From the NCBI RefSeq assembly GCF_963666015.1, contig NZ_OY762555.1, forward strand, positions 1,426,001 through 1,490,000: a stretch of DNA of 64,000 nucleotides, given 5' to 3'. Shown here piece after piece: positions 52,909-61,944 of the stretch (the first letter of the stretch is position 1; each line of letters opens with the position of its first letter). This DNA comes from an uncultured Sphaerochaeta sp. Its GTDB lineage: Bacteria > Spirochaetota > Spirochaetia > Sphaerochaetales > Sphaerochaetaceae. A program made the translations under genes and the position numbers. Under the pieces are notes generated by a model, which worked only from the letters and a program-made list of their open reading frames with translations, was not told the DNA's origin and searched no databases.

Positions 52909-52942
52909 TGCTATGAGTACAGATACCTTGATTGCTATTGCA
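52909..52942. repeat. 34-bp direct repeat, left copy
   Basis: Begins TGCTATGAGTACAGATACCT; matches 53916-53949 with one mismatch. A weaker similarity extends about 22 bp further left in both copies. The pair encloses the dispersed repeat copy B and the toxin-antitoxin genes. Confidence 0.8.
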
Positions 52943-53012
52943 ATGACCTGATGCATATTTTCTAATACTGTATCTTCTATGATAACGGTAAAGGCGTAGG
53001 GTCCCTGATAGT

Positions 53013-53169
53013 AATGAAAGGTATCAATACCTCAGGGCGAGCCCTGAACCCAGGAGGTGTTGCCTCCTTTCCCGCCCCAAGGGACGGGGTATCTCACCTT
53101 GCTTTCCCTACACTCGCTCGGGAGAAGCCCCATCATGATGGTTCGTTTTCTCTCGCTCCGTTGGGGAAT
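53013..53169. repeat. Dispersed 157-bp repeat, copy B
   Basis: Same orientation and length as copy A at 40859-41015, with 16 substitutions. The GGGACGG hairpin arm is kept, but its partner has a C where copy A has T, so the stem is not preserved by compensation. It occupies the middle of the 486-bp gap between the amidohydrolase and the antitoxin gene; the remainder of that gap holds the MerR-type promoter, the left direct repeat and an AT-rich stretch ahead of the antitoxin. Confidence 0.8.
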
Positions 53170-53283
53170 GAACACCCAGAGATAAGGAAAAGTAACACTC
53201 ACAAAGAAACATGATATGTAATGCAATATATTGACATTGTCATTACATATGCATAATATTGAAGATAGAAATAGGAGTAACAT

Positions 53284-53547
53284 ATGGAACGTTCAACCGT
53301 AAATATTAACTTTCGCATGGATGCAGAGTTGAAAAACAACTTGGAGAAAGCCTGCCAAGAACTTGGTCTGACTCCTTCTGCAGCCTTCACCATTTTTGCT
53401 ACCAAGGTAGCAAGAGAAAAACGCATACCCTTTGAGGTTGCTGTCGATCCATTCTACAGTGAGCGAAACATGACAAGGCTTAGAAAATCTATTGCCCAGA
53501 TGGAATCCACCGGCGGTACAATCCACGAGGTAGATGTAAGTGATTAA
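53284..53547 (+). CDS. Antitoxin, RelB/DinJ family
   Basis: An 87-residue protein with the ribbon-helix-helix pattern of RelB/DinJ: ERSTVNINFRMDAELKNNLE, then LGLTPSAAFTIFATKVARE. The C-terminal part (IAQMESTGGTIHEVDVSD) would wrap the toxin. AGGAGTAACAT precedes the ATG. It overlaps the toxin gene by 8 bp. It should repress its own promoter together with the toxin. Confidence 0.93.
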   Translation: MERSTVNINFRMDAELKNNLEKACQELGLTPSAAFTIFATKVAREKRIPFEVAVDPFYSERNMTRLRKSIAQMESTGGTIHEVDVSD

Positions 53548-53803
53548 GGCTTGGTCAGACGATGCTTGGCAGGATTTCGAGTACTGGACACAGCAGGATA
53601 AGAAGACATTAAAACGAATTTTGGCACTTCTCAGAGATATCGACAGGAATGGCTATAAGGGAATCGGTAAACCTGAGCGGCTAACGGGAAACCTCGCTCC
53701 ATATTGGAGCCGAAGGATCGATGATTGCAACCGCTTGGTTTATCGTATCGATGGGGATATCATTCGCATCGTTCAATGTGGATCACATTACCGGGATAAA
53801 TGA
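53540..53803 (+). CDS. yoeB: Toxin, YoeB/Txe family mRNA interferase
   Basis: An 87-residue RelE-fold toxin. YoeB family marks: AWSDDAWQDFEYWTQQDKKT at the N-terminus, GIGKPERLTGNLAPYWSRRI with the catalytic Glu and Arg, and the C-terminal CGSHYRDK containing the usual His-Tyr. The start is GTG at 53540 inside the antitoxin gene. It cleaves mRNA on the ribosome when released from the antitoxin (family knowledge). Confidence 0.95.
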   Translation: MIKAWSDDAWQDFEYWTQQDKKTLKRILALLRDIDRNGYKGIGKPERLTGNLAPYWSRRIDDCNRLVYRIDGDIIRIVQCGSHYRDK

Positions 53804-53915
53804 ACGGTTGTCACTCTTTCAACGAAGCCGCGAGGAAGCACCGTATCATCCACTAATGAGCTCTGCAAAGAATTTAAATCGTGTATTTCTCTCTATCTGC
53901 AATTCACCTGTAGTT

Positions 53916-53949
53916 TGCTATGAGTACAGATACCTTGGTTGCTATTGCA
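53916..53949. repeat. 34-bp direct repeat, right copy
   Basis: Matches 52909-52942 with one mismatch (A to G). The last 8 bp overlap the 3' end and stop codon of the aldolase gene. With the left copy it bounds a segment of about 1.0 kb holding the toxin-antitoxin pair. Confidence 0.8.
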
Positions 53950-54562
53950 GTTCTGCTATTTCCTCTTCACTCAATCTCCTGATATCCAATCCCTGTCCAA
54001 GATACCAGAGCTTTGCACTCTCTTCGAACTCCTCAGCGGCAAATACTGCTTCCTGAAGTGTTTTCCCTGTGGTGATCAACCCATGGTTTTGCATGAGGTA
54101 CGTGGAGAACCCGGGCTTGTTTCGGATATCCTCTGCAATAAGAGGAGAACCTGGCCTTCTGTAGGGAAGTATCCCTACCTTGTTCACTTTCATGACAAAA
54201 TACGGCGTAAAGGGGGTAAAGGGACTACCATCTTTCAAACCCTTGGTGCTGGCAAGCAAGGTTGCATAGGTGGAGTGCAGATGAACCACAGCACGGATCT
54301 CGCTGTGAGCTTCATAGCAAGCTAGATGGAACGGCACCTCCTTGGTAGGGGCCTTTCCTCCAAGCAACGTTCCATCCTCCTTGAAGTGGGACACCTCCGC
54401 TTCATTCAAAATCCCAAAGGAAGACCCGGTTGGAGTGGCAAGGTAGGTGCCATCAGGAAGTTTCACCGAGATATTCCCCGCACTTCCCACGACAAATCCT
54501 CGTTGGTAGAGGCTTGATGCGAAGGAAACCAACTCACGTTTCATCTCAATTTCATTCATCAT
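53942..54562 (-). CDS. otnC: Class II aldolase/decarboxylase, OtnC-like
   Basis: A 206-residue protein of the class II aldolase/adducin family. Motifs: GFVVGSAGNISVKLPDGTYL, zinc-ligand region VVHLHSTYATLLAS, and MQNHGLITTGKTLQEAVFAA. Adjacent to and overlapping the OtnK-type kinase by 11 bp, it probably acts as 3-oxo-tetronate 4-phosphate decarboxylase, giving dihydroxyacetone phosphate. An L-fuculose-phosphate-type aldolase would look similar; the pairing decides the call. Confidence 0.87.
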   Translation of the reverse strand: MMNEIEMKRELVSFASSLYQRGFVVGSAGNISVKLPDGTYLATPTGSSFGILNEAEVSHFKEDGTLLGGKAPTKEVPFHLACYEAHSEIRAVVHLHSTYATLLASTKGLKDGSPFTPFTPYFVMKVNKVGILPYRRPGSPLIAEDIRNKPGFSTYLMQNHGLITTGKTLQEAVFAAEEFEESAKLWYLGQGLDIRRLSEEEIAELQ

Positions 54563-55811
54563 AACACTCCTGGGCTTTCTCTAGAAAGGATTCAGAACCA
54601 AAGTTCCCGCTCTTCAAGACAAGCTGGTATTTCTTGTCCAGGGACTGTACCCACGAAACCCCTGGGTCTATCTGCTTCCCAATCAGGTAGGCATCAACCC
54701 CCAAGGTAGAAGCAACCACCCCGCTCGTCTCGCCCCCTCCAACGATAAAAGTCTCGACCCCTTCCCGTGCTAAGATGGCTGTCATCTTCCCAAAAACCTG
54801 CTCGATGATTCCTGCCAACGCCACTCCCTTGAACCGCTCTCTGTTAAGCTGCAGTTCCTCTGGTGAGCGGGTAGCAAAGACCATGGGAGCAAGGGTGTTT
54901 CCCTGGTGGGCGAGTACCCACTGTGCAAGCGTCTCAGGATAGCTAGGGTCGTCTACACAAGCTTGCTCATCAATACTGAGGCTCGCTGCCTTCTCTTTAT
55001 AGTAAGCAACTTGCTTCTGCATCATTGCTGAACAGGAACCAGCAATGACTACTGACATGGTCTTTCTGGGAAGGAAAGCCGGATTCGCGGTACCTCTCTC
55101 TCCAAGGGATTCAGCTCTGACGGCAGCAATACCCTGGGCAAGTCCAGAGCCTCCGGTTACAAGAAGCATATCATCGGTTGCCTTGGCAATCGTATCCAGG
55201 TCCCCATCGTTGATCACATCAACGATGATGTTGTTCACCTCATCCTCTTCGAGGACATCAATACGTTTCTTTACTGCGGCAACCCCTTCTTTTACAACGT
55301 CATAATACACATGGCCATTGGTAGATGAACTCTGCATTGCAAGCAGATCGGCAAGTTTCGACATCCTCATTGGATTGAGAGGATGGTGACGCATTGGTGA
55401 GTCACTGAGCAGTTGGTCACCAACAAACAGGTATCCGTGATACACAGTTCTTCCATTGACTGGAAGCGCAGGACAGATAAGTGTACTGGATAGTCCAAGA
55501 GCATCCCTGAGCGCATCGCTGATGGGACCGATGTTTCCTTTCTCGGTTGAATCAAACGTGGAGCAATATTTGTAGTAAAATCGATCACAACCTGCTTCCT
55601 GTAGGAAAGCAAGTGCTGAGAGAGCGCCTGCTACTGCATCAGAGGAGGGAATGCTCCTGATCTTCAGGCTCATGACAATCGCATCAGTCTCGGGAAGTTG
55701 CCCTGTAGCAACAGGCTTGGCACACATGAGTGTTCTCATGCCTCCAGATACCAAGAAGCCGGCGATATCCACGGCTCCGGTAAAATCGTCTGCTATAACT
55801 CCTAGTTTCAT
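54552..55811 (-). CDS. otnK: 3-Oxo-tetronate kinase, OtnK-like (DUF1537)
   Basis: A 419-residue kinase of the four-carbon acid sugar kinase family. N-terminal domain KLGVIADDFTGAVDIAGFLV, then YKYCSTFDSTEKGNIGPISD. C-terminal nucleotide-binding domain FIVGGGETSGVVASTLGVDA with SWVQSLDKKYQLVLKSGNFG. The ATG at 55811 follows GAGGGGTGGT. It phosphorylates 3-oxo-tetronates made from threonate or erythronate. The dehydrogenase and isomerase usually found with it are not in this cluster. Confidence 0.9.
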   Translation of the reverse strand: MKLGVIADDFTGAVDIAGFLVSGGMRTLMCAKPVATGQLPETDAIVMSLKIRSIPSSDAVAGALSALAFLQEAGCDRFYYKYCSTFDSTEKGNIGPISDALRDALGLSSTLICPALPVNGRTVYHGYLFVGDQLLSDSPMRHHPLNPMRMSKLADLLAMQSSSTNGHVYYDVVKEGVAAVKKRIDVLEEDEVNNIIVDVINDGDLDTIAKATDDMLLVTGGSGLAQGIAAVRAESLGERGTANPAFLPRKTMSVVIAGSCSAMMQKQVAYYKEKAASLSIDEQACVDDPSYPETLAQWVLAHQGNTLAPMVFATRSPEELQLNRERFKGVALAGIIEQVFGKMTAILAREGVETFIVGGGETSGVVASTLGVDAYLIGKQIDPGVSWVQSLDKKYQLVLKSGNFGSESFLEKAQECYDE

Positions 55812-55834
55812 ACCACCCCTCATATTATATTCTT

Positions 55835-55864
55835 ATAGTATCGTTTCGTAACCTAGTATGCCAA
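55835..55864 (-). promoter_or_regulatory. Possible otnK promoter
   Basis: Leftward TTGGCA (55864-55859) and TACTAT (55840-55835) are 18 bp apart. ATACTA occurs both after the -35 box and at the -10 box. It would start transcription about 20 nt before the otnK ribosome-binding site. Only a sequence match. Confidence 0.4.
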
Positions 55865-55985
55865 TTTTCTTATCTTTATGTCACTGAATATCAGACCTTT
55901 ATATGGTCCTTTTCCCGTACCAGCACAATCATCTGGAAGCCCTGAAGTCATAGCTATAGGTGACTTTCTCTTCACGAAATTTCTT

Positions 55986-56771
55986 CTACAGTGAGGCAAA
56001 CTTCCAGACATTGAACGCAGAGAGGAGAACAATCAGGAGCATTACGCCCATGAACAGCCGGTCAACCTGCTCATTGCCAAGACGCTTTGTTAAAGATCTA
56101 CCTGTCATTGCCCCCAAGATACCAGTGACCATCATACTCACAAGCAACAGTATGTTGAAATCTGGGAATGTCCCTTGGATGACATTGGTGATAAAATTTG
56201 CAACCTGGCTAAAAAAGATGATGTAGAGACTGTTCAGTGCAGCATGCTTGCTGTCCATCGAAAAGAAATAGGACAGAAACATGATATTGATTGGTCCTCC
56301 TCCGATTCCCAGGAAGGATGAGAATACCCCTAACACCAATCCAAGCAATCCTGCTGCTCCCTTATTGGTTACCTGCAGGGTATGAATCCTTGCTTTTTTC
56401 AGTACATAGATAAATACAGAGGCGGTCAGTACAACCATGATGATGTTTTGCACCATCCCGATCAGAGCATTGTTCCCTGTCGCTGTCTTGATCCAGGAGA
56501 AGATCACCTTGCCGACGATCCCACCTATAGCGCCACCGATGGCCAGAGGGGTTCCCACCACCTGGTCGACAGAAATAGCATCCTTCCTACTACGAAGCAA
56601 GGATACCGCTGTCATCGCGAGGACGGTATTCCCACTGAGGAAGCTGATCGTAGCGATTGGATAATTAACCAAAGCATCCATCGCTGGCTTGATAATCACC
56701 CCACCACCAATCCCACTGATAGCGCCTACAACCGTTGCTGCGAATGTCAGTATTACAAGTAAGATTTCCAC
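55986..56771 (-). CDS. TauE/SafE-family anion exporter
   Basis: A 261-residue inner-membrane protein with about eight helices and the duplicated DUF81 pattern: VVGAISGIGGGVIIKPAMDA near the N-terminus and GVFSSFLGIGGGPINIMFLS in the second half. The family exports sulfite, sulfoacetate or related anions. It follows the sulfatase-maturase gene by 11 bp, so exporting the sulfate or another anion released by the sulfatase is plausible (inference). Confidence 0.88.
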   Translation of the reverse strand: MEILLVILTFAATVVGAISGIGGGVIIKPAMDALVNYPIATISFLSGNTVLAMTAVSLLRSRKDAISVDQVVGTPLAIGGAIGGIVGKVIFSWIKTATGNNALIGMVQNIIMVVLTASVFIYVLKKARIHTLQVTNKGAAGLLGLVLGVFSSFLGIGGGPINIMFLSYFFSMDSKHAALNSLYIIFFSQVANFITNVIQGTFPDFNILLLVSMMVTGILGAMTGRSLTKRLGNEQVDRLFMGVMLLIVLLSAFNVWKFASL

Positions 56772-56782
56772 ATGCGTCCCTT

Positions 56783-57883
56783 TTATGTTTTAGATTTCAA
56801 AGTATTGGCAATCATTTCTAGACGATTAATCGCATAGGGAAAGAATGATTTCATAGAACTGCAGAACCGGTACCCGTCTTCACTGCGATACCGTTTACAG
56901 CCACCTCTGCAAAGAGGCTTCCATTGACAGGAAGCACAATCATCAATGGAATTGGGAGAGTCTTCAATGAACCATATGGCGCTTCGTCTTGCATCAAGCG
57001 ATACAATTTCATCTTCAGTGATATTACCGAGACGATGCGAATCGAGGCAGTAGAAATCACAGGGATATATGTCTCCATTGCTCTCTGCCACATACTGGAT
57101 AGAACATACCCCCGCCATATCGCACGCTTCAGGGGGATAACCGGCTATCATCCCAACAAGGTTATCAAAAAACCTGACTGAGACAGGCCTCTTCGCTTGG
57201 TAGGAAGCGAACCAGAGATCAAAGAGATCCTTCAGGAACTGTCCATAAGCGGCAGCAGAGAGAAAACGTTTCTCTCCGTCAAGCATATCCATGCACGGTA
57301 TGTACTGTTGGTAGACAAGTCCATGTTCCACAAAATAGGGATAGGCCATACCAATATTCTGGGCTAATTCATTGGTGACTACACTGAGAATATTGAATTG
57401 CACGCCTTCCCTTTGGAGTTGAGAAATACCCCGCATCACCTTTCGTCCACTCTTCCCACCCTTCCCGTCCTTCCGGTGCAGGTCGTTAAGCCGTGGGGGA
57501 CCATCGAGAGAGACTCCTACCAAGAAATCATGTTCTTTAAAAAACCTTGCCCACTTTTCATCAAGCAACATTCCGTTGGTCTGGAAGGCATAGGTCACCA
57601 GGGAGTCTTCCTTCTTGCTTGCAGCAACTTTACGCACAAAGTATTCAAAGAATGGAAGCCCTGCAAGAGAGGGTTCTCCACCCTGAAATACGAAGGAACA
57701 GTGCTTTGCAGCCTCCAAGCTCTTTAGAATGATTGCATCTGCAACAGCATGACTCATCATGGATCGGATACCCTCGACTCGGCTATCTGCCTCATCAAAA
57801 TAAAAGCAGTAATCACAGCGAAGATTGCACGCAGCTGAGGCTGGCTTGATCATCATGGTAAGGTGGGCTCGGCGTGTATCCAT
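56783..57883 (-). CDS. Anaerobic sulfatase-maturating enzyme (radical SAM)
   Basis: A 366-residue radical SAM/SPASM enzyme. The cluster motif Cys-x3-Cys-x2-Cys is in ACNLRCDYCFYFDEAD; GGEPSLAGLPFFEYF and VGVSLDGPPRLNDLH follow. The C-terminal SPASM cysteines lie in GVCSIQYVAESNGDIYPCDF and SCQWKPLCRGGCKRYRSEDG. It converts the active-site Cys or Ser of sulfatases to formylglycine without oxygen. The sulfatase two genes upstream is the obvious client. Confidence 0.95.
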   Translation of the reverse strand: MDTRRAHLTMMIKPASAACNLRCDYCFYFDEADSRVEGIRSMMSHAVADAIILKSLEAAKHCSFVFQGGEPSLAGLPFFEYFVRKVAASKKEDSLVTYAFQTNGMLLDEKWARFFKEHDFLVGVSLDGPPRLNDLHRKDGKGGKSGRKVMRGISQLQREGVQFNILSVVTNELAQNIGMAYPYFVEHGLVYQQYIPCMDMLDGEKRFLSAAAYGQFLKDLFDLWFASYQAKRPVSVRFFDNLVGMIAGYPPEACDMAGVCSIQYVAESNGDIYPCDFYCLDSHRLGNITEDEIVSLDARRSAIWFIEDSPNSIDDCASCQWKPLCRGGCKRYRSEDGYRFCSSMKSFFPYAINRLEMIANTLKSKT

Positions 57884-57963
57884 TGGTTAATATATATCCT
57901 TTATTGCGTATAAGCACAAGGACACTAAAACATAAGACATGTCCTTTTCCCCATATAGAGGTT

Positions 57964-59091
57964 CTATGTTTCCCTAAGATTTCGAATAGACCATCCATCA
58001 TAAATTGTAGGCTTGAATGTGTATGAGTAGTCATGAATTTTGTATTCATTATCTGTAATCATCCTGAAGATTCGCTTCCCTACCTCAAATCCCATCTCAT
58101 ATCCAGGATGAACAGAAGCTGTAATACCGCTGTCAGTCCAATCGGTATCAGAGTAGTCAAAGGCAACCACTGAATAGTCAAAGGGAACTTCTTTCCCCTG
58201 CTTTTGGAGTAAGTCCAAAACTACTCTCAGTATCATAAAATTACAACAGACAATTGCTGTACACTTCGGCAATGCCTTAAGAAACTTCCATAGGATCTTA
58301 TGAAACTCCTTCGTGTCATACGCATCATCCGAAATGACCCACTTCACATAGGCATCATCATAGCTTGCCCCATATTTCTGCAGTGCACGTACATATCCCT
58401 TGTACTTCTCAATACCCTGATAGTTGTCATACACAAATACACCTGCGATATGTCGATGACCGGCATCGGTCAAGCGTTTCACAAGCTCGTCGGCGCATTG
58501 GCTATCGGCAATTGTCACCCTGGGAAATTGTGCATCAACATAGTAGTTGTTGTAGAAAATAACCGGGATATCCTTATCATAAAGAGCTGAATAACAGTCG
58601 AGATTAGGGTTTAGAATACTGGCTTTCACCCCATCCACGATGAGGCCATGAAAACCGGTCGAACAGGAGAGAAGGCACTTGCGTTCGTTGGCAAGCTTGT
58701 TATCTGTGTAGAATATCCTTAGCTCCACAGACTCTTTCTGCAGTGCATCCTTGATCCCTCGTATAAGGTTCTTGTTGGCATGATAGTCCTGGCCTTGGAT
58801 TATTGCACCAATCTTGATCTTTCCATGCTCCATCTGCATTTGCTCCCGCAGAAACGCCTTCTTATTTACATAGGTTCCACTTCCCTTCTTTGTGTAGATA
58901 ATCTCACGTTCTTTCAAATGTGAGAATGCCGTTCTCACCGTTTCTCGACTTACTCCGAATTTCTTGCAGAGGAAGTGTTCAGAGGGAAGGCGGACATCCT
59001 CAGTAAACTGCTTCTGGTCAATAAGCGTATGGATATATTGCTCTATTACCTCATATTTTCTAAACGTCTGAAGGGCATCTCGTACAATCAT
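57964..59091 (-). CDS. GntR-family regulator with LacI-type effector domain
   Basis: A 375-residue regulator. GntR winged helix at residues 15-85: DVRLPSEHFLCKKFGVSRET, then VRTAFSHLKEREIIYTKKGS. From about residue 95 a periplasmic-binding-protein-like domain follows, as in AraR (KIGAIIQGQDYHANKNLIRG; GVFVYDNYQGIEKYKGY). It overlaps the 3' end of the sulfatase gene by 32 bp. It probably senses the sulfated substrate or its product and controls the operon. Confidence 0.9.
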   Translation of the reverse strand: MIVRDALQTFRKYEVIEQYIHTLIDQKQFTEDVRLPSEHFLCKKFGVSRETVRTAFSHLKEREIIYTKKGSGTYVNKKAFLREQMQMEHGKIKIGAIIQGQDYHANKNLIRGIKDALQKESVELRIFYTDNKLANERKCLLSCSTGFHGLIVDGVKASILNPNLDCYSALYDKDIPVIFYNNYYVDAQFPRVTIADSQCADELVKRLTDAGHRHIAGVFVYDNYQGIEKYKGYVRALQKYGASYDDAYVKWVISDDAYDTKEFHKILWKFLKALPKCTAIVCCNFMILRVVLDLLQKQGKEVPFDYSVVAFDYSDTDWTDSGITASVHPGYEMGFEVGKRIFRMITDNEYKIHDYSYTFKPTIYDGWSIRNLRET

Positions 59092-60445
59092 CTTCTATGG
59101 TTACTTCCTTCTGTTCGCTTTCGAGAATCCATGCTTTGAGCCGCTTTCTCAATTCCAGTTTAGCATAAAGATACACCTGATCATTGACAATATTCATCAT
59201 TTGGTGGGGATCCTTGGAGAGATCATACATGCAATCATCAACATAGTAATCACTGGAAGGGTACAAGCCTCCATTGCGATTCGGAGCATAGATGGAATAC
59301 AGATACCGATCAGTTCGGATTGCACGCCCTACCCTGCTCTCTGATATCTGCGCATATACTTCATTTATTCGCTCTGAGGTGTCTCCGTCCACGATTGTCG
59401 CAAGATCTTCACCAATCATGGCATCCCCTACCTCAATTCCAGCCATGGAGAGAATTGTCTTGGCAATACTTCCTGTACTTACCAATTCCTCGATTACCTT
59501 CCCTCCTACATACCTACCTCCACGAATTACCAATGGCACTCTCAGGGCAGCATCATGTGCGGTACGTTTGTAATCATCAAAACCATTGAGATGATTATCA
59601 CGGTTTCTCGTTCTAAAATGTGAACCATGGTCAGAGGTGAAGATGATGTAGGTATTCTCATAGACTCCCATTTCTTTAAGCTTCTTAATCAGTCGCCCAA
59701 GGTTCTCATCAACTTTTGCGCAAGCACCAAGATAGTCGGGATATTCCTGGAGTGCATCCCCCCCACCGAGTGCCTTCAGATCCTCAGGAAGTACATACTC
59801 CTTGTATTTCTCCTTGGATCCCTTGGGACCTTGATAGTGATGTGCATCGTTCTGATGATGAGGTTCTATCTGTGAAACGGTCAAGAAGAATGGTTTGTCA
59901 GTATCATATCCGTCGAGGAATTCCAAGGCATAATCTGCCATGCAATCAGCACGATAACCATTGAATTCACAGCGATTCATATGCTCATCAAATACATATC
60001 CGCCAAATCCATCAGAAGTAAACTCTAGGACATCGCTCACTCTCCAGAAACCATTATAGCCTCCGCGAAACTCAGGGGGAATGGCCGTTTTCTGGTAGTC
60101 CTGTGATGGTATTTGCTCCATCTCACCTTCTGAAGCCAGATGCCACTTACCGACATAGGCTGTTTCGTAGCCGTTGTCTTGTAAATAATGTGCAAGGGTT
60201 TTTATGCCCTTAGGAAGAGCCTTGCTGTTACGAAAACAACCGGTTGTTGTTGCATATAATCCAGTCTGGAATATTGCCCTGCAGGGTCCACAAACAGGCT
60301 GAGGAGAGAACGCATACTCAAATTGAACTCCTTCTTTTGCCAGATCATCCAGATGAGGGGTAATTGGTAGATCCTGCCCATAGCAGCCACAGGTATCATA
60401 ACGCTGCTGGTCTGAGAAATAAAACACAATATTGGGTTTCTTCAT
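59060..60445 (-). CDS. Sulfatase, formylglycine-type, no signal peptide
   Basis: A 461-residue type I sulfatase. Metal-binding Asp12-Gln13 in IVFYFSDQQRYDTCG. The formylglycine motif reads CGPCRAIFQTG with Cys52 as the modified residue and Arg56. AYVGKWHL and IIFTSDHGSHFRTR carry the other metal and sulfate ligands. The protein starts MKKPNIVFYF without any signal peptide, so it acts in the cytoplasm. It is encoded directly after tctA (1-bp overlap TAATG), implying that the substrate is imported by TctABC still sulfated. Confidence 0.93.
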   Translation of the reverse strand: MKKPNIVFYFSDQQRYDTCGCYGQDLPITPHLDDLAKEGVQFEYAFSPQPVCGPCRAIFQTGLYATTTGCFRNSKALPKGIKTLAHYLQDNGYETAYVGKWHLASEGEMEQIPSQDYQKTAIPPEFRGGYNGFWRVSDVLEFTSDGFGGYVFDEHMNRCEFNGYRADCMADYALEFLDGYDTDKPFFLTVSQIEPHHQNDAHHYQGPKGSKEKYKEYVLPEDLKALGGGDALQEYPDYLGACAKVDENLGRLIKKLKEMGVYENTYIIFTSDHGSHFRTRNRDNHLNGFDDYKRTAHDAALRVPLVIRGGRYVGGKVIEELVSTGSIAKTILSMAGIEVGDAMIGEDLATIVDGDTSERINEVYAQISESRVGRAIRTDRYLYSIYAPNRNGGLYPSSDYYVDDCMYDLSKDPHQMMNIVNDQVYLYAKLELRKRLKAWILESEQKEVTIEDDCTRCPSDV

Positions 60446-61935
60446 TAAACGCTCCTGTTATTTCCACGAATCTTAGAGAACACTATCAGGAATACCGTCA
60501 AAGCGATGACGGTGATAAATGCGATGGAGATGGGGGATTGTACAAAGATCGACCAACTCCCATCAGAGAGAATCAGTGAACGTCTGAAGTTCTCCTCTGT
60601 AATAGCTCCCAAAACGAGCCCAAGTAGTACGGGAATGGTTGAAAAACCCAGTTTTGAGAACACATAGGCAAGAACGGCGAAGGCCAACGTAACTTTCACG
60701 TCGAAGAGTGAATTGTTCACCGAGAAGGCCCCCGCGAAACAGAAAATTACGATGATCGGAGTTAATATAGAAACTGGTATCGAAACAACTCTAGCAAAGT
60801 ATTTGGTCAAGGTCTTCCCTTGTAGGAACATGAAGAGATTAACAAAAATGAGGCCAATCATAATTGCATACATCGTTGATCCATGTTTGACAAAGAGATT
60901 AGGTCCCGGAGTCAATCCATTGATCATCAAGGCACCAAGCATGATTGCGGCAACCCCATCTCCAGGGATTCCCATGGTAAGAAGAGGAATCAAAGTAGCA
61001 CCGGTGACCGCGTTGTTTGCAGTCTCTGCAGCAGTGATACCTTCGATTGAACCATTGCCAAATTCTTTCTTACGCTTGCTCATCTGTCTCACCCGGTCAT
61101 AGCTCACAAACGAAGCCATAGAGGCGCCAGTTCCGGGGATGATACCGATGATGATGCCTACTATTGCAGAGAAGAAGGCTGGGAATGCCATCCGTTTGTA
61201 CTCCTTTGCAGTGATATGGCCTTTTTCCTGTTTGACTTCCTCTAAGCTGGATAACGTTATCTGATTGCTCTTCTTGCTTTTTGCTAGAACCTCGCTAAGA
61301 GCGAAGAGACCTATCAGACAAATTACTAAGTCAAATCCAGAGTAGAGATTAATGTTCTTGAAAATAAATCGGGTGCTACCGGTCATTGGATCAAGACCAA
61401 TAGTGGAAATGAACAATCCTACAGCTCCTGAGATCATTCCCTTCACTAAGGAATCTCCAGAGACCCCAGCAATAACAGTGAGTCCAAAAAGACAGACGAG
61501 AAAGTATTCAGGCGTACCCATTTTCTGGGCAAATTTTGCTACCTGAGGAGCAAAGAACAGCAAGGTAATGGCACTTGCCACACCACCAAAGGTTGATGCC
61601 TGCAGTGCAACATTCAATGCTTTCTTGCTCTTTCCTTGTCTGGTAAGTGCATATCCGTCTGCCATGGTGGCAGTTGCGTGTGGAGTTCCTGGTGTATTGA
61701 TTAGAATGGCAGAGATCGATCCTCCATACCCTCCAGCACAGTAGATGCCCAAGAGAAACATGAAAGAATCGATCGGGCCCATGGTATAGGTGAAGGGAAG
61801 GAATAAGACGATACAGAGAATTACAGTCAGCCCAGGTATTGCACCGAATACCAAGCCTAAGAGCAGTCCGACATTCATGAACAGGAAACTTGAAAGCGAA
61901 AATAATTGTTGCAATCCACTTAGGAATAAATCCAT
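60445..61935 (-). CDS. tctA: Tripartite tricarboxylate transporter, large permease TctA
   Basis: A 496-residue inner-membrane protein with about 11-12 helices. TctA motifs: GLVFGAIPGLTVILCIVLFL with PFTYTMGP, and GGYGGSISAILINTPGTPHA with TATMADGYALTRQGKSKKAL. The repeated second-half motif is GIIPGTGASMASFVSYDRVR, with MGIPGDGVAAIMLGALMING. It is the ion-coupled translocating unit. It starts 9 bp after tctB. Confidence 0.95.
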   Translation of the reverse strand: MDLFLSGLQQLFSLSSFLFMNVGLLLGLVFGAIPGLTVILCIVLFLPFTYTMGPIDSFMFLLGIYCAGGYGGSISAILINTPGTPHATATMADGYALTRQGKSKKALNVALQASTFGGVASAITLLFFAPQVAKFAQKMGTPEYFLVCLFGLTVIAGVSGDSLVKGMISGAVGLFISTIGLDPMTGSTRFIFKNINLYSGFDLVICLIGLFALSEVLAKSKKSNQITLSSLEEVKQEKGHITAKEYKRMAFPAFFSAIVGIIIGIIPGTGASMASFVSYDRVRQMSKRKKEFGNGSIEGITAAETANNAVTGATLIPLLTMGIPGDGVAAIMLGALMINGLTPGPNLFVKHGSTMYAIMIGLIFVNLFMFLQGKTLTKYFARVVSIPVSILTPIIVIFCFAGAFSVNNSLFDVKVTLAFAVLAYVFSKLGFSTIPVLLGLVLGAITEENFRRSLILSDGSWSIFVQSPISIAFITVIALTVFLIVFSKIRGNNRSV

Positions 61936-61944
61936 ATCATCCTC

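Noticed and set aside
53014..53214. A 66-codon frame through repeat copy B
   Set aside because: Both repeat copies are open in this frame, but the substitutions show no third-position bias and no ribosome-binding site precedes the ATG.
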